From positions 62,001-126,000 of the forward strand of contig NZ_LQOT01000041.1 of assembly GCF_002101585.1 (NCBI RefSeq): DNA of 64,000 nt, given 5' to 3'. The stretch is from Mycolicibacter engbaekii (GTDB lineage Bacteria > Actinomycetota > Actinomycetes > Mycobacteriales > Mycobacteriaceae). Position numbers and translations under genes: made by a program. The notes below the pieces were generated by a model. That model was not told where the DNA came from. It ran no database searches and was given only the letters and a program-made list of their open reading frames with translations. This document shows, in pieces, positions 48,448 through 56,451 of the stretch (its first letter is position 1; the number at the start of each line of letters is the position of its first letter).

Positions 48448-49920
48448 GTGGCCGCGCGCCCTGAGTCCGGACCGCGGCGCCGCCTGACCGGCATCTCCGA
48501 CCTGCGCGCGTTCTTCCACACCAACACCGCGCCGCTGTACTTCATCTCCCCGACGCCGTTCAACCTGCTGGGCATCGACCGCTGGGTGCGGAACTTCTTC
48601 TATCTGACCTACTTCGACTCGTTCGAAGGCGCCCATTCGCGCGTGTTCGTTCCCCGGCGCCGCGATCGCGTCGATTTCGACTCCATGGGCGATGTGTGCA
48701 ACCACCTGCTGCGCGACCCCGAGACGCTGGACTTCATCGCGGGCAGGGGCCCCGGCGGGCGGGCCTGCTTCGTGATGCTCGACGAGGAGACTCAAGCCCT
48801 GACACACCAGGCCGGACTCGGCGTCATGCATCCGTCGGCGGAACTGCGCCATCGCCTTGGTTCCAAGATCATCATGACGCGGCTGGCCGATGAAGCGGGC
48901 GTGCCCAGTGTGCCCCATGCGATCGGCAGGGTCAGCTCCTATGACGACGTGGCGGCGCTGGCGAAAAGCGCGGACTTGGGCGAGGACCTCGTGATCGAGG
49001 CGGCCTATGGCAACGCCGGCAGCGCCACATTCTTCGTGCGCGGCCGCGCCGACTGGGACCGCAGCGCGGGCGGGTTGCGCGAACAGGAAGTCAAAGTGAT
49101 GAAGCGCATCCGCAACGTCGAGATCTGCATCGAGGGCGCCGTGACCCGCCACGGCACCGTGATCGGCCCGGCGATGACCAGCCTCGTCGGCTATCCGGAA
49201 CTGACACCCAACCGGGGCAGCTGGTGCGGCAATGACATCTGGCGCGAGGCGCTGCCCGCCGCCCAGAAGCACACCGCCCGCGAGATGGTGCACAAACTGG
49301 GCGGCGTTTTGAGCCGCGAAGGCTACCGCGGATCCTTCGAGGTGGACCTGCTGCACGATCTGGACGCCGACCAGCTCTACCTCGGCGAAGTCAATCCGCG
49401 GCTGTCCGGCGCGAGCCCGATGACGAACATGACCACCGAGGCCTACGCCGACATCCCGCTCTTCTTGTTCCACCTGCTCGAATACATGGACGTGGACTAC
49501 GAGGTCGACATCGACGAGCTCAACGCACGCTGGGAGCGCGGCTTCGGCGACGACGAGGTCTGGGGCCAGATGATCATCACCGAGACCGCACCCGAGGTCG
49601 AACTGTTCACCGCGACCCCGCGCACCGGGGTGTGGCGCCTCGACGACGAGGGCCGCGCCAGCTTCGCCCGCCAGGGCAATGACTGGGCCACGCTGCTCGA
49701 CGAATCCGAGGCCTTCTATATGCGTGTCGCGGCTCCCGGCGACCTTCGCTGCCAGGGCGCTCAACTGGGCGTGCTCGTCACCCGCGGTCACCTGCAGACC
49801 GCGGACTACCAGCTCACCGAACGCTGCCGACGCTGGGTCAACGGGATCAAGGCGCGATTCAGCTCGACTCCCCTGACCCCGGCCACGCCCATCGTCGCCC
49901 GGCTCGTCGCGCGGGCGTGA
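48448..49920 (+). CDS. ATP-grasp ligase of unknown substrate
   Basis: 490-residue ATP-grasp protein. The N-terminal 120 residues (FISPTPFNLLGIDRWVRNFFY, VFVPRRRDRVDFDSM) form a pre-ATP-grasp domain; the grasp fold spans about 135-330 with KIIMTRLADEAGVPSVPH, the flexible YGNAGSATFFV loop and Mg-binding GEVNPRLSG (Glu314, Asn316, Arg318). A 150-residue C-terminal domain follows. Often annotated biotin carboxylase, but there is no BCCP or carboxyltransferase partner; an amide- or peptide-bond-forming ligase is more likely. Its stop overlaps the NylB-like hydrolase start (GTGA), so the two are translationally coupled. Confidence 0.8.
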   Translation: MAARPESGPRRRLTGISDLRAFFHTNTAPLYFISPTPFNLLGIDRWVRNFFYLTYFDSFEGAHSRVFVPRRRDRVDFDSMGDVCNHLLRDPETLDFIAGRGPGGRACFVMLDEETQALTHQAGLGVMHPSAELRHRLGSKIIMTRLADEAGVPSVPHAIGRVSSYDDVAALAKSADLGEDLVIEAAYGNAGSATFFVRGRADWDRSAGGLREQEVKVMKRIRNVEICIEGAVTRHGTVIGPAMTSLVGYPELTPNRGSWCGNDIWREALPAAQKHTAREMVHKLGGVLSREGYRGSFEVDLLHDLDADQLYLGEVNPRLSGASPMTNMTTEAYADIPLFLFHLLEYMDVDYEVDIDELNARWERGFGDDEVWGQMIITETAPEVELFTATPRTGVWRLDDEGRASFARQGNDWATLLDESEAFYMRVAAPGDLRCQGAQLGVLVTRGHLQTADYQLTERCRRWVNGIKARFSSTPLTPATPIVARLVARA

Positions 49921-51098
49921 GCGCCGGCGCCGCGGGCCGCATCCCGGCCGGAATCTCCCTGGACAACTGGTTGTCGGAGCCTTACTCGCGGTGGTCGTTT
50001 CAGCATGTCGAGGATTTCGTTGCGACCGCGCTCATTTCACGCGGCACGGGTCCCGTCGCGGTACTGCCCGCCGCCGGCGCCGAGCTGTCCGCGACCCCGG
50101 TGACCGCCACCGACGGGTCGCGCACCACGGTCGGCGCGATCATGGCCGCCACCGCGACCGACGGGTGGGCGGTTGCCCACCGCGGCACGCTGGTGACCGA
50201 GGCCTACCTGGGCACCCTCGGGACGCACACCCGGCACTTGCTGTTCTCGGTCAGCAAATCGCTGGTGGCCGCCGTCGTGGGCGCGTTACACGAAGAGATC
50301 GACCTCGACGCCGTGGTCACCACCTATGTCCCCGCCCTGGCCGACTGCGGGTACGCCGGCGCGACGGTGCGCCACCTGCTGGACATGCGTTCGGGAATCG
50401 CCTTCTCCGACAACTACCTTCACCCGACCGCCGAGATACATCTGCTCGACGAGGCCCTCGGGTGGGCACCCAGGAGCCGGGCGGGCGGTCCGGGCACACT
50501 GCGGGAGTTCCTGCTGACGCTGCGGCAGAAGTCGGCGCACGGCGGTCCGTTCGAATATCGGTCGTGTGAAACAGATGTGCTCGGCTGGGTGTGTGAGGCG
50601 ATCGCCGGGCAGCGGATGCCCGAGCTGATGTCGGAGCTGCTGTGGGGCAGGCTGGGTGCGCAACAGGACGCCACCATCGGGGTGGACGCCGCCGGCACCG
50701 GACTGTTCGACGGCGGCATCAGCGCGTGCCTTACCGATCTGATCCGGTTCGGGATGCTGTTTGTGCGCGAGGGTGTTGCGTTGACCGGTCACCAGGTGGT
50801 GCCGGCGGCGTGGATCGCCGACACACTCGCCGGCGGGCCGGATTCGCGCCAGGCGTTCGCGGCCAGCCCGGACGACACCGGAATGCCCGGCGGGATGTAC
50901 CGCAATCAGGTGTGGTTTCCCCACCCCGGCAACAATGTGGTGCTCTGCCAGGGCATGTGCGGCCAGATGATCTACGTCGATCGCGCTGCGGAGATGATCG
51001 CCGCCAAGTTGTCCAGCCAGTCGTTCGCGGCGGACTCGCGCATGCTGTCGGACACGCTGCGGGCCTTCGCCGCGATCGCGCGCGAACTCGCGGCCTGA
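49917..51098 (+). CDS. NylB-like serine hydrolase (beta-lactamase fold)
   Basis: 393 residues. The catalytic SxxK is Ser111-Val-Ser-Lys114 and the Tyr is Y214-R-S; in 6-aminohexanoate-dimer hydrolase (NylB, 392 residues) the triad is Ser112, Lys115, Tyr215, so size and spacing agree closely. No signal peptide is seen, so unlike secreted beta-lactamases it acts in the cytosol. Such enzymes hydrolyse amides or esters. Coupled by a 4-bp overlap to the ATP-grasp gene, which suggests the two act on the same amide-linked compound. Confidence 0.85.
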   Translation: MSAGAAGRIPAGISLDNWLSEPYSRWSFQHVEDFVATALISRGTGPVAVLPAAGAELSATPVTATDGSRTTVGAIMAATATDGWAVAHRGTLVTEAYLGTLGTHTRHLLFSVSKSLVAAVVGALHEEIDLDAVVTTYVPALADCGYAGATVRHLLDMRSGIAFSDNYLHPTAEIHLLDEALGWAPRSRAGGPGTLREFLLTLRQKSAHGGPFEYRSCETDVLGWVCEAIAGQRMPELMSELLWGRLGAQQDATIGVDAAGTGLFDGGISACLTDLIRFGMLFVREGVALTGHQVVPAAWIADTLAGGPDSRQAFAASPDDTGMPGGMYRNQVWFPHPGNNVVLCQGMCGQMIYVDRAAEMIAAKLSSQSFAADSRMLSDTLRAFAAIARELAA

Positions 51099-51122
51099 CC
51101 GGATCCCCGCGGCTGTCGGCCC

Positions 51123-51758
51123 CTAGCCGCGGAACAGGGCCGGGTCGTCGAGTCGGCCCAACAGCGCGACCAGTTGGTCCACCAGTTGTTCGGGTGCCAG
51201 GATCACCTCACCGGCCAGCCACGCGCTGATCGTCTGGCCCACTCCGCCCACCATGAAATGCGCGGCCGCCTTGAGCCGGTCGTTGCCCGGCACCCGCAGG
51301 ACGTTTTGGACGTGGCGTCCGGACAACATGGCGAACAGCGCGCTGGACTCGGCGCGCTTGCGCACCAACAGCGCGTTGGCGAGCTTGGCGCTGAACAGCA
51401 TCCTGCCGATGCGGGCGTCGCTGGCGATGACCGCGACCAGGTGGGCGATGCCCGCCCGCGTCTGCTCGGCCAGGGGCACCGCGGCCACCGCGGCCTGGGT
51501 GCTGGCAGCCAAGTCCCCCACCACCCAATCGAACACGGCGGCCACGAACTCGTCCTTGTCGGCGAAGCTCTCGTAGAAATACCGCGACGCCACCCCGGCC
51601 CGATGACAGATCCCGCGCACGGTCAACTCGGTCGACTCACGAGCCCCCAGCAGGTCGAGCCCGGCCTTGAGCAGGCGTTCCCGGCGCTCGGCCAGCCGGT
51701 CCGCGGCCTGCACTCCCCGGTAGGGGCGCTCGGGCACGGCGGAAACCACGTTCACCAT
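51123..51758 (-). CDS. TetR family regulator divergent from the MpaB-type gene
   Basis: 211 residues: RRERLLKAGLDLLGARESTELTVRGICHRAGVASRYFYESFADKDEFVAAVF at about 22-75 is a TetR HTH; the rest is a helical ligand domain. ATG at 51758. The 69-bp divergent gap contains the 12-bp palindrome at 51766-51777, so it probably represses both genes. It is convergent with the NylB-like gene (24-bp gap). Confidence 0.92.
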   Translation of the reverse strand: MVNVVSAVPERPYRGVQAADRLAERRERLLKAGLDLLGARESTELTVRGICHRAGVASRYFYESFADKDEFVAAVFDWVVGDLAASTQAAVAAVPLAEQTRAGIAHLVAVIASDARIGRMLFSAKLANALLVRKRAESSALFAMLSGRHVQNVLRVPGNDRLKAAAHFMVGGVGQTISAWLAGEVILAPEQLVDQLVALLGRLDDPALFRG

Positions 51759-51765
51759 CTTGACA

Positions 51766-51777
51766 CCGGGTACCCGG
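51766..51777. promoter_or_regulatory. 12-bp palindrome in the TetR/MpaB divergent promoter
   Basis: CCGGGTACCCGG is perfectly self-complementary and lies 8 bp before the TetR start and 51 bp before the MpaB-type gene. It is a good candidate operator, though GC-rich palindromes of this length can arise by chance in such DNA. Confidence 0.4.
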
Positions 51778-51827
51778 CTTGGGCAATATCAGGAAACTCA
51801 CGTTCTCACAATTAGCGAGGTGCAGGG

Positions 51828-52742
51828 ATGACGATCAGCGAACCGATTCCGTTGGTGGAGCGTTCGGTGAACGATTCGCTGAGCACGCACCCCACTCCCC
51901 GACGGCGTTCGTGGCTGCCGAAGATCTCCTGCGAAGACAACGGGATGATGGGCGTGGCGTTGCTGGCCGGGCCGGCCAACGTCATCATGCAGCTCGCGAA
52001 CCCCGCCGTGGGTTACGGCGTGATGGAGAGCCCGGTGGAGAGCGGCCGGGTGGACCGGCATCCCATCAAACGGGCCCGGACCACGTTCACCTATCTGGTG
52101 GTCTCCACCCAGGGCACCGAGGTTCAAAAGGCCGCGTTCCGCGAGGCGGTCAACAGCGCCCATCGCCAGGTCCGTTCCACCAAGGACAGCCCGGTCAAAT
52201 ACAACGCGTTCGACCGCGATCTGCAACTGTGGGTGGGCGCGTGCCTGTACAAGGGCAACGTCGACGTGCACCGCATCTTCCTCGGCGAGATGGACGACGA
52301 GCACGCCGACCGGCATTACCACAACGAGGGCAAGGCCATGGCCACCATGCTGCAGGTGCCCGAGGACATGTGGCCCGCCGACCGAGCCGCCTTCGACCGG
52401 TACTGGCAAGAGCAACTGGACAAGCTGCACATCGATGACGCCGTCCGCGCATACCTGATGCCGCTCGTGCAGGGCCGGCTGCGGGGTCTGACCCTGCCCG
52501 GCCCCTTGCACAACGTCAACGAACGGATCGCCACGCTGATCACCACCGGCTTCCTGCCGCAGCGCTTCCGCGACGAGATGCAGTTGCCGTGGGACGCCGA
52601 CAAGCAGCGTCGGTTCGACCGGTTGATGGGCGGGCTTCGCTCGGTCAACACTGTGCTGCCGCAGTTCCTGCGGGGGTTCCCGTTCAACCTGATCCTGTGG
52701 GACCTTGACCGGCGCATCCGCGCCGGGCGCCCGCTGGTGTGA
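51828..52742 (+). CDS. MpaB-type oxygenase (DUF2236, Lcp-like)
   Basis: 304 residues of the MpaB/latex-clearing-protein superfamily, haem-dependent oxygenases in characterised cases. Recognised from GMMGVALLAGPANVIMQLANPAVGYGV, HPIKRARTTFTYLV, DPRL-like DRDLQLWVGACLY and GEMDDEHADRHYHNEGKAMATMLQVPEDMWP. TetR-plus-MpaB divergent pairs are common in mycobacteria. No signal peptide. Substrate unknown; hydrophobic alkenes or lipids are possible. Confidence 0.88.
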   Translation: MTISEPIPLVERSVNDSLSTHPTPRRRSWLPKISCEDNGMMGVALLAGPANVIMQLANPAVGYGVMESPVESGRVDRHPIKRARTTFTYLVVSTQGTEVQKAAFREAVNSAHRQVRSTKDSPVKYNAFDRDLQLWVGACLYKGNVDVHRIFLGEMDDEHADRHYHNEGKAMATMLQVPEDMWPADRAAFDRYWQEQLDKLHIDDAVRAYLMPLVQGRLRGLTLPGPLHNVNERIATLITTGFLPQRFRDEMQLPWDADKQRRFDRLMGGLRSVNTVLPQFLRGFPFNLILWDLDRRIRAGRPLV

Positions 52743-52857
52743 CCCAGGGGTAGTTCCGGGGGCTCTAGGGCGGCCCGGCCCGGTGCCGAAACAGGGATTT
52801 CCCTTGCACCGATGGCACAGCGGGAGCGCCGTCAGCATCCCCGCGCGCCAAGGTGAA

Positions 52858-52885
52858 TTGACGGCTCCGGGCCCGTCGGTAGGCT
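52858..52885 (+). promoter_or_regulatory. Sigma-A-like promoter for the EspC-like operon
   Basis: TTGACG (52858-52863), 16 bp, TAGGCT (52880-52885), 37 bp before the start codon at 52923. The -35 is near consensus and the -10 is weak. GAAGGGGGA is the ribosome site. The 180-bp gap shows no other clear element. Confidence 0.4.
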
Positions 52886-52922
52886 CTGACCTCGACACAT
52901 GCCGACGGAAGGGGGACCGGCC

Positions 52923-53234
52923 ATGCACGTCAATCCCGAGGTGTTACGCACCGGAGCCAGCGTGTCCGACGACGCCGGCTGCCACGCTCATGCCGGCGCC
53001 CAGCGCCTCGACGTGGCCGGCGTGAGTGCCTCGATGTTCGGCGACTTCGATGACGCCCACGGTTTCCACACCGCCCTGGGCAGCGCGAAAGACCGGCATC
53101 GGGACGCTTTGCACACGCATCACCAGGACCTCACCGGCATCGCCGAGAAGGTCCGCACCGCCGCCGACTGTTTCACCCGGATGGACAACCACAGCGCCGC
53201 CCAATTGCGAGACGTCGCCGGCCCACCGCAGTGA
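52923..53234 (+). CDS. EspC-like type VII secretion protein (DUF2580)
   Basis: 103 residues starting MHVNPEVLRTGA, the start typical of DUF2580/EspC proteins, with two helices rich in His and Ala. In this family the C-terminal secretion motif is usually YxxxD/E; here the position is Phe84-T-R-M-Asp88 (CFTRMDNHSAAQL), and the protein contains no tyrosine at all. Partners of this family form heterodimers with the downstream effector for ESX export. Its stop overlaps the next gene (GTGA). ATG at 52923 preceded by GGGGGA. Confidence 0.85.
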   Translation: MHVNPEVLRTGASVSDDAGCHAHAGAQRLDVAGVSASMFGDFDDAHGFHTALGSAKDRHRDALHTHHQDLTGIAEKVRTAADCFTRMDNHSAAQLRDVAGPPQ

Positions 53235-54652
53235 GCCGCCCCCACCTGCAATACCTGTCCGTCGACGACCTCGTCGCACAGGCCGGCGGCGACCCGTGGT
53301 CGGTCGATGAGAGCCTGCAGGCCGGCAGCCCCGCCCAGATCAACTTCCTGGCCCAGGCCTTTCACGATGCAGCCGGTTCGGCGACCGCCGCCGAGGGAGC
53401 CTTCCGCACCGCCGGCGAGCACTTCGCGCAGTACAACCGGGAAAACGGCGAGCAGCCGATCAACAACGCCGCCGAGGTGGCCCGGGTCAAAGACCAGCTG
53501 CACGCCACCAATGAGCGGCTCGGCCGGATCGCCGCCGACCTGGCGGGTATTGCCGCGGCCCTGGCACAAGCCCGCGCCGCCTCGCAGGCCAACGTCACCG
53601 CCCTCAACGCCAACCTGATGGTCCTCGACGCTCGCATCGGCGGCTATCTGAACCAGGGCCGCAACCACGATGCCGAGATCGAGCAGGCTCGTCAGTTGGC
53701 ACTGGCCGACACCGAGACCGCGCTGCACAACGCCACCACCATTCGCAGCGGCTATTCGCAGCAGCTGCGCAAGGCGCTGGCCGCCCTGCAGGGCACCGAC
53801 GGCTACGACGCCGGCGAGGCCGTGCGCAGGTACGGCGCTGAGCAGGAACCGGCAGCCGGCACCGACGAGGGGCAGCGGGACGGCACCCCGGCCAACGGCC
53901 GCGCCGCCCGGGACCAACCGACTCCGGCCGCAGGCGCTGCCCCGGCGGGCGCTGACGGCGGCGCCGGCGGCAACGGCGACATCGCCGGGGGCAACGCTTC
54001 CCGGGCGCCGGAGGGTGGCGCAGGGCAGGGGGCCGACGGTGGCTCGGGGGCCGAACCGCCCTGGCTGGCGCCCGGCACGCCCGTGATGACCCGACCGCTG
54101 GGACCGCCGCCCGCCCCGAGCAAACCCACGGCGATCGACGGGAAATGGGGCAACGTCGGCGACGGCCTTTCCGCGGCGGGCAGCCGGGCCAACGCGCCCT
54201 GGGTCCGCCCGGATCTGCCGGCCTTCGCTCCGGGCGGGTCACCGACGCCGGCCGTTCCCGGCGGGATTCCGGTGTCGCAAGCCATGGACAGTGTCGGGAA
54301 GTTCGGCAAGCACCTGGGTGTCGCGGGCAACGTGTTCACCGGCGTGAACGGAGTCATGGAAATCCAGCACGACGTCGACAACGGCGTCCCCTTGAGCACC
54401 GCCCTGGTCGATGTCGTTCCCAAAACCGCGGGGGATATCGCCGGAGGCCTGGTGGGCGCGGGCCTGGGTGCGCAGACCGGGGCTGAGATCGGCGCCGTGG
54501 TCGGCACCTTCTTCGGCCCGGGTCCGGGCACCGCCATCGGTGCGGTCCTCGGCGCCGGCACGGGGGCGGTGGTCGGCGGTTTCGTCGGCAGCGAGTTCGG
54601 CAAGGGTGTCGGCGAAGGCATTTCGGATGTGTGGCGCGGCCTGTTCGGCTGA
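53231..54652 (+). CDS. Large ESX-associated effector candidate with glycine-zipper C-terminus
   Basis: 473 residues. The N-terminal domain (about 1-200) starts LQYLSVDDLVAQAGGDPWSVDESLQAG and is the helical domain found in Rv2082-type mycobacterial proteins, commonly encoded after a DUF2580 gene. A Gly/Ala/Pro-rich linker (about 205-300) follows. The last 75 residues are GxxxG/AxxxG-rich (GGLVGAGLGAQTGAEIGAVV and on), a glycine-zipper pattern typical of membrane-inserting toxins or pores. No enzymatic motif is visible. GTG at 53231 overlaps the EspC-like stop. A secreted membrane-active protein is inference. Confidence 0.8.
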   Translation: MSRPHLQYLSVDDLVAQAGGDPWSVDESLQAGSPAQINFLAQAFHDAAGSATAAEGAFRTAGEHFAQYNRENGEQPINNAAEVARVKDQLHATNERLGRIAADLAGIAAALAQARAASQANVTALNANLMVLDARIGGYLNQGRNHDAEIEQARQLALADTETALHNATTIRSGYSQQLRKALAALQGTDGYDAGEAVRRYGAEQEPAAGTDEGQRDGTPANGRAARDQPTPAAGAAPAGADGGAGGNGDIAGGNASRAPEGGAGQGADGGSGAEPPWLAPGTPVMTRPLGPPPAPSKPTAIDGKWGNVGDGLSAAGSRANAPWVRPDLPAFAPGGSPTPAVPGGIPVSQAMDSVGKFGKHLGVAGNVFTGVNGVMEIQHDVDNGVPLSTALVDVVPKTAGDIAGGLVGAGLGAQTGAEIGAVVGTFFGPGPGTAIGAVLGAGTGAVVGGFVGSEFGKGVGEGISDVWRGLFG

Positions 54653-54954
54653 CCACAGCACACAAAGGGAGATCGATCACCATCGCTGACGCAAACGGCA
54701 TTATCGGGGTCGCCTTGGTGGTGATGCTGGTGTTCGCCATCCCCGTGGACCCGCGCAAGGGCACCACGGCGAAGTGGCTGTATTGGCTCATCGGACCGCT
54801 GATGTGTACGGCGTTATTCGCCGTTGCGATCTACGGCTCGGTACACGACCCCGCGACAACCGACCTGATCGGCGCGGTCGCCGGCGCAGCGCTCATCTCC
54901 TACCTCAGCTTCGGCGGCGTGTATCTGCGCAAGCTGTGGCGGCCCGGGCGGTAA
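54631..54954 (+). CDS. Small three-TM membrane protein, possible immunity protein
   Basis: The frame encodes three hydrophobic segments (IIGVALVVMLVFAIPV, YWLIGPLMCTALFAVAIYG, LIGAVAGAALISYLSFGGV) and a basic end. The only conventional upstream start is GTG at 54631, overlapping the effector gene by 22 bp (107 residues). A good ribosome site, AAAGGGAG (54664-54671), stands instead before ATC at 54682, where an ATG would be expected (ATC-GCT-GAC). So either GTG 54631 or a non-canonical ATC start is used. Its position behind a membrane-active effector candidate suits an immunity role. Confidence 0.7.
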   Translation: MARPVRLTTAHKGRSITIADANGIIGVALVVMLVFAIPVDPRKGTTAKWLYWLIGPLMCTALFAVAIYGSVHDPATTDLIGAVAGAALISYLSFGGVYLRKLWRPGR

Positions 54955-54963
54955 GGACTGGAC

Positions 54964-55470
54964 ATGGACAATTCGGATCTGCAATCCGGCACCGGACCGA
55001 TCCGGCTGGGCAGCCGCGACGCCGACGCCCCGACGATCACCCTCCCCCGGCCGCCGGGCTGGGAGTTCCTGCCGGGCGACGACTCGACCGCGGTGCGCGG
55101 GGTGCTCTACAACCGGCAGCTGCGACAGCACGGCTTCACCCCCAACGCGGTGGTGACGCTGGAAGAAGTCACCGGCCAGGTGGGCCTGCCCTCGCAGGCC
55201 CTGGCCAAAGAACGCGCCGCGGTGACCGCCGTCGTCGGCGAGCTCGACACCGACATGCCCGGAGCGGTGTCGGGCTTTCCCAGCAGAACGATCACCTACA
55301 ACCTGCAGGGCCGCCCCGCGACCAGTGTGATCATCGCCGTGCAGAACGCCCGCGACCGGATCTGGGCCATCACCGTGACCATCCAGACCACCGAGGCCGA
55401 CAACCCGCACTACCTCACCGCCTGGCAGACCGTGCTGGATTCGCTGGAAGTCCACCTGCCCACCCGGTGA
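54964..55470 (+). CDS. LpqN/LpqT-family protein without signal peptide
   Basis: 168 residues matching the LpqN/LpqT domain: ITLPRPPGWEFLPGDDS, AVVTLEEVTGQV, FPSRTITYNLQGRPATSVIIAV and DNPHYLTAWQTVLDSLEV. Known members are exported lipoproteins, but this copy lacks a signal peptide or lipobox and should be cytosolic. It follows the small membrane protein by 9 bp, as in other mycobacterial ESX-effector loci, where it may serve as an accessory or chaperone. ATG at 54964. Confidence 0.82.
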   Translation: MDNSDLQSGTGPIRLGSRDADAPTITLPRPPGWEFLPGDDSTAVRGVLYNRQLRQHGFTPNAVVTLEEVTGQVGLPSQALAKERAAVTAVVGELDTDMPGAVSGFPSRTITYNLQGRPATSVIIAVQNARDRIWAITVTIQTTEADNPHYLTAWQTVLDSLEVHLPTR

Positions 55471-55491
55471 CGGCCCTGCGAGAATGCACCC

Positions 55492-56097
55492 ATGGTGGAG
55501 CAGAGCCTCTGGATGCAGAAAGTCGCCGCCGACCCCGGACATTCTCAGTGGTACATCGAACGCTTCCGCGCGATGGCCCGGGCCGGTAAGGACCTGGCCG
55601 GCGAAGCACGCCTCATCGACGCCATGGCCAGGCGCGGCGCCCGTATCCTCGACGCCGGTTGCGGACCGGGCCGGGTCGCCGGCGTACTGGCCCGGGCCGG
55701 TCACCAGGTGGTCGGCGTCGACGTCGACCCGCAGCTGATCGAGGCTGCCGAGCAGGACTACCCGGGCCCGCGCTACCTGGTGGGCGACCTGGCCGAACTC
55801 GACCTGCCCGCCCGCGGCATCCAAGAACCGTTCGACATCATCGTGGCCGCGGGCAACGTCATGGCATTCGTCGCGCCGAGTACGCGAGTGGAGGTTCTGC
55901 GCCGGCTGCGGGCGCACTGCGCCGCCGACGGCCGGACCGTGATCGGCTTCGGCGCCGAGCGCGACTACGGCTTCGACCAGTTCCTGCGCGACGCCGCGAC
56001 CGCCGGCTTCGCGACCGATCTGTTGCTGGCCACCTGGGACCTGCGGCCCTTCACCGAGGACGCCGACTTCCTGGTGGCGGTGCTGCGCCCGGCCTAA
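55492..56097 (+). CDS. Class I SAM-dependent methyltransferase
   Basis: 201 residues, motif I LDAGCGPGRVAGVL at about 44-57, acidic residue of motif II in GVDVDPQLIEAA, and FDIIVAAGNVMAFV as the post-II strand. Substrate not readable. ATG at 55492 lies 21 bp after the LpqN-like gene. Its stop overlaps the convergent mnhG stop by 4 bp. Confidence 0.88.
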   Translation: MVEQSLWMQKVAADPGHSQWYIERFRAMARAGKDLAGEARLIDAMARRGARILDAGCGPGRVAGVLARAGHQVVGVDVDPQLIEAAEQDYPGPRYLVGDLAELDLPARGIQEPFDIIVAAGNVMAFVAPSTRVEVLRRLRAHCAADGRTVIGFGAERDYGFDQFLRDAATAGFATDLLLATWDLRPFTEDADFLVAVLRPA

Positions 56098-56441
56098 AGC
56101 AGCATCTGGTCCTCTTCGTTGAGCTCGCCCAGCTCGTCGATGATCAGCATCTTGTCCATGTCCTGCTCCTGGTAGGCCAGGCGGCCCACCCGGTGCGCAA
56201 CCACCGGCGCGGTGATCAGGGTGAACAGGATGCTCACGGTCACCATCCCGGCGTCGTGGCTGCCCCGCAGCCGGATCAAGGCGCCCAACAGCACCAGCAA
56301 CAGGCCCAGCACCTGCGGTTTGGTTGCCGAGTGCATGCGGGCCAGGGTGTCCGGGAAGCGCACCACTCCGACCGCCGCGGTCAGGGCCAGCACCGAGCCG
56401 GCGAGCACCAGCACACCGGCGAGCACGTCGAGGGCAATCAT
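56094..56441 (-). CDS. mnhG: Na+/H+ antiporter subunit MnhG
   Basis: 115 residues with three TM segments; the MnhG signature VVRFPDTLARMHSATKPQVLGLLLVLLGALI is clear. The C-terminus has an acidic tail (DMDKMLIIDELGELNEEDQ). Last gene of mnhA(B)CDEFG, the Mrp-type multisubunit antiporter that exchanges Na+ or K+ for H+. Confidence 0.94.
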   Translation of the reverse strand: MIALDVLAGVLVLAGSVLALTAAVGVVRFPDTLARMHSATKPQVLGLLLVLLGALIRLRGSHDAGMVTVSILFTLITAPVVAHRVGRLAYQEQDMDKMLIIDELGELNEEDQMLL

Positions 56442-56451
56442 GGCTGTCTCC

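Noticed and set aside
48448..49920. Biotin carboxylase as the function of the ATP-grasp protein
   Set aside because: No carrier domain, no carboxyltransferase neighbour and no biotin carboxylase signature beyond the ATP-grasp fold.
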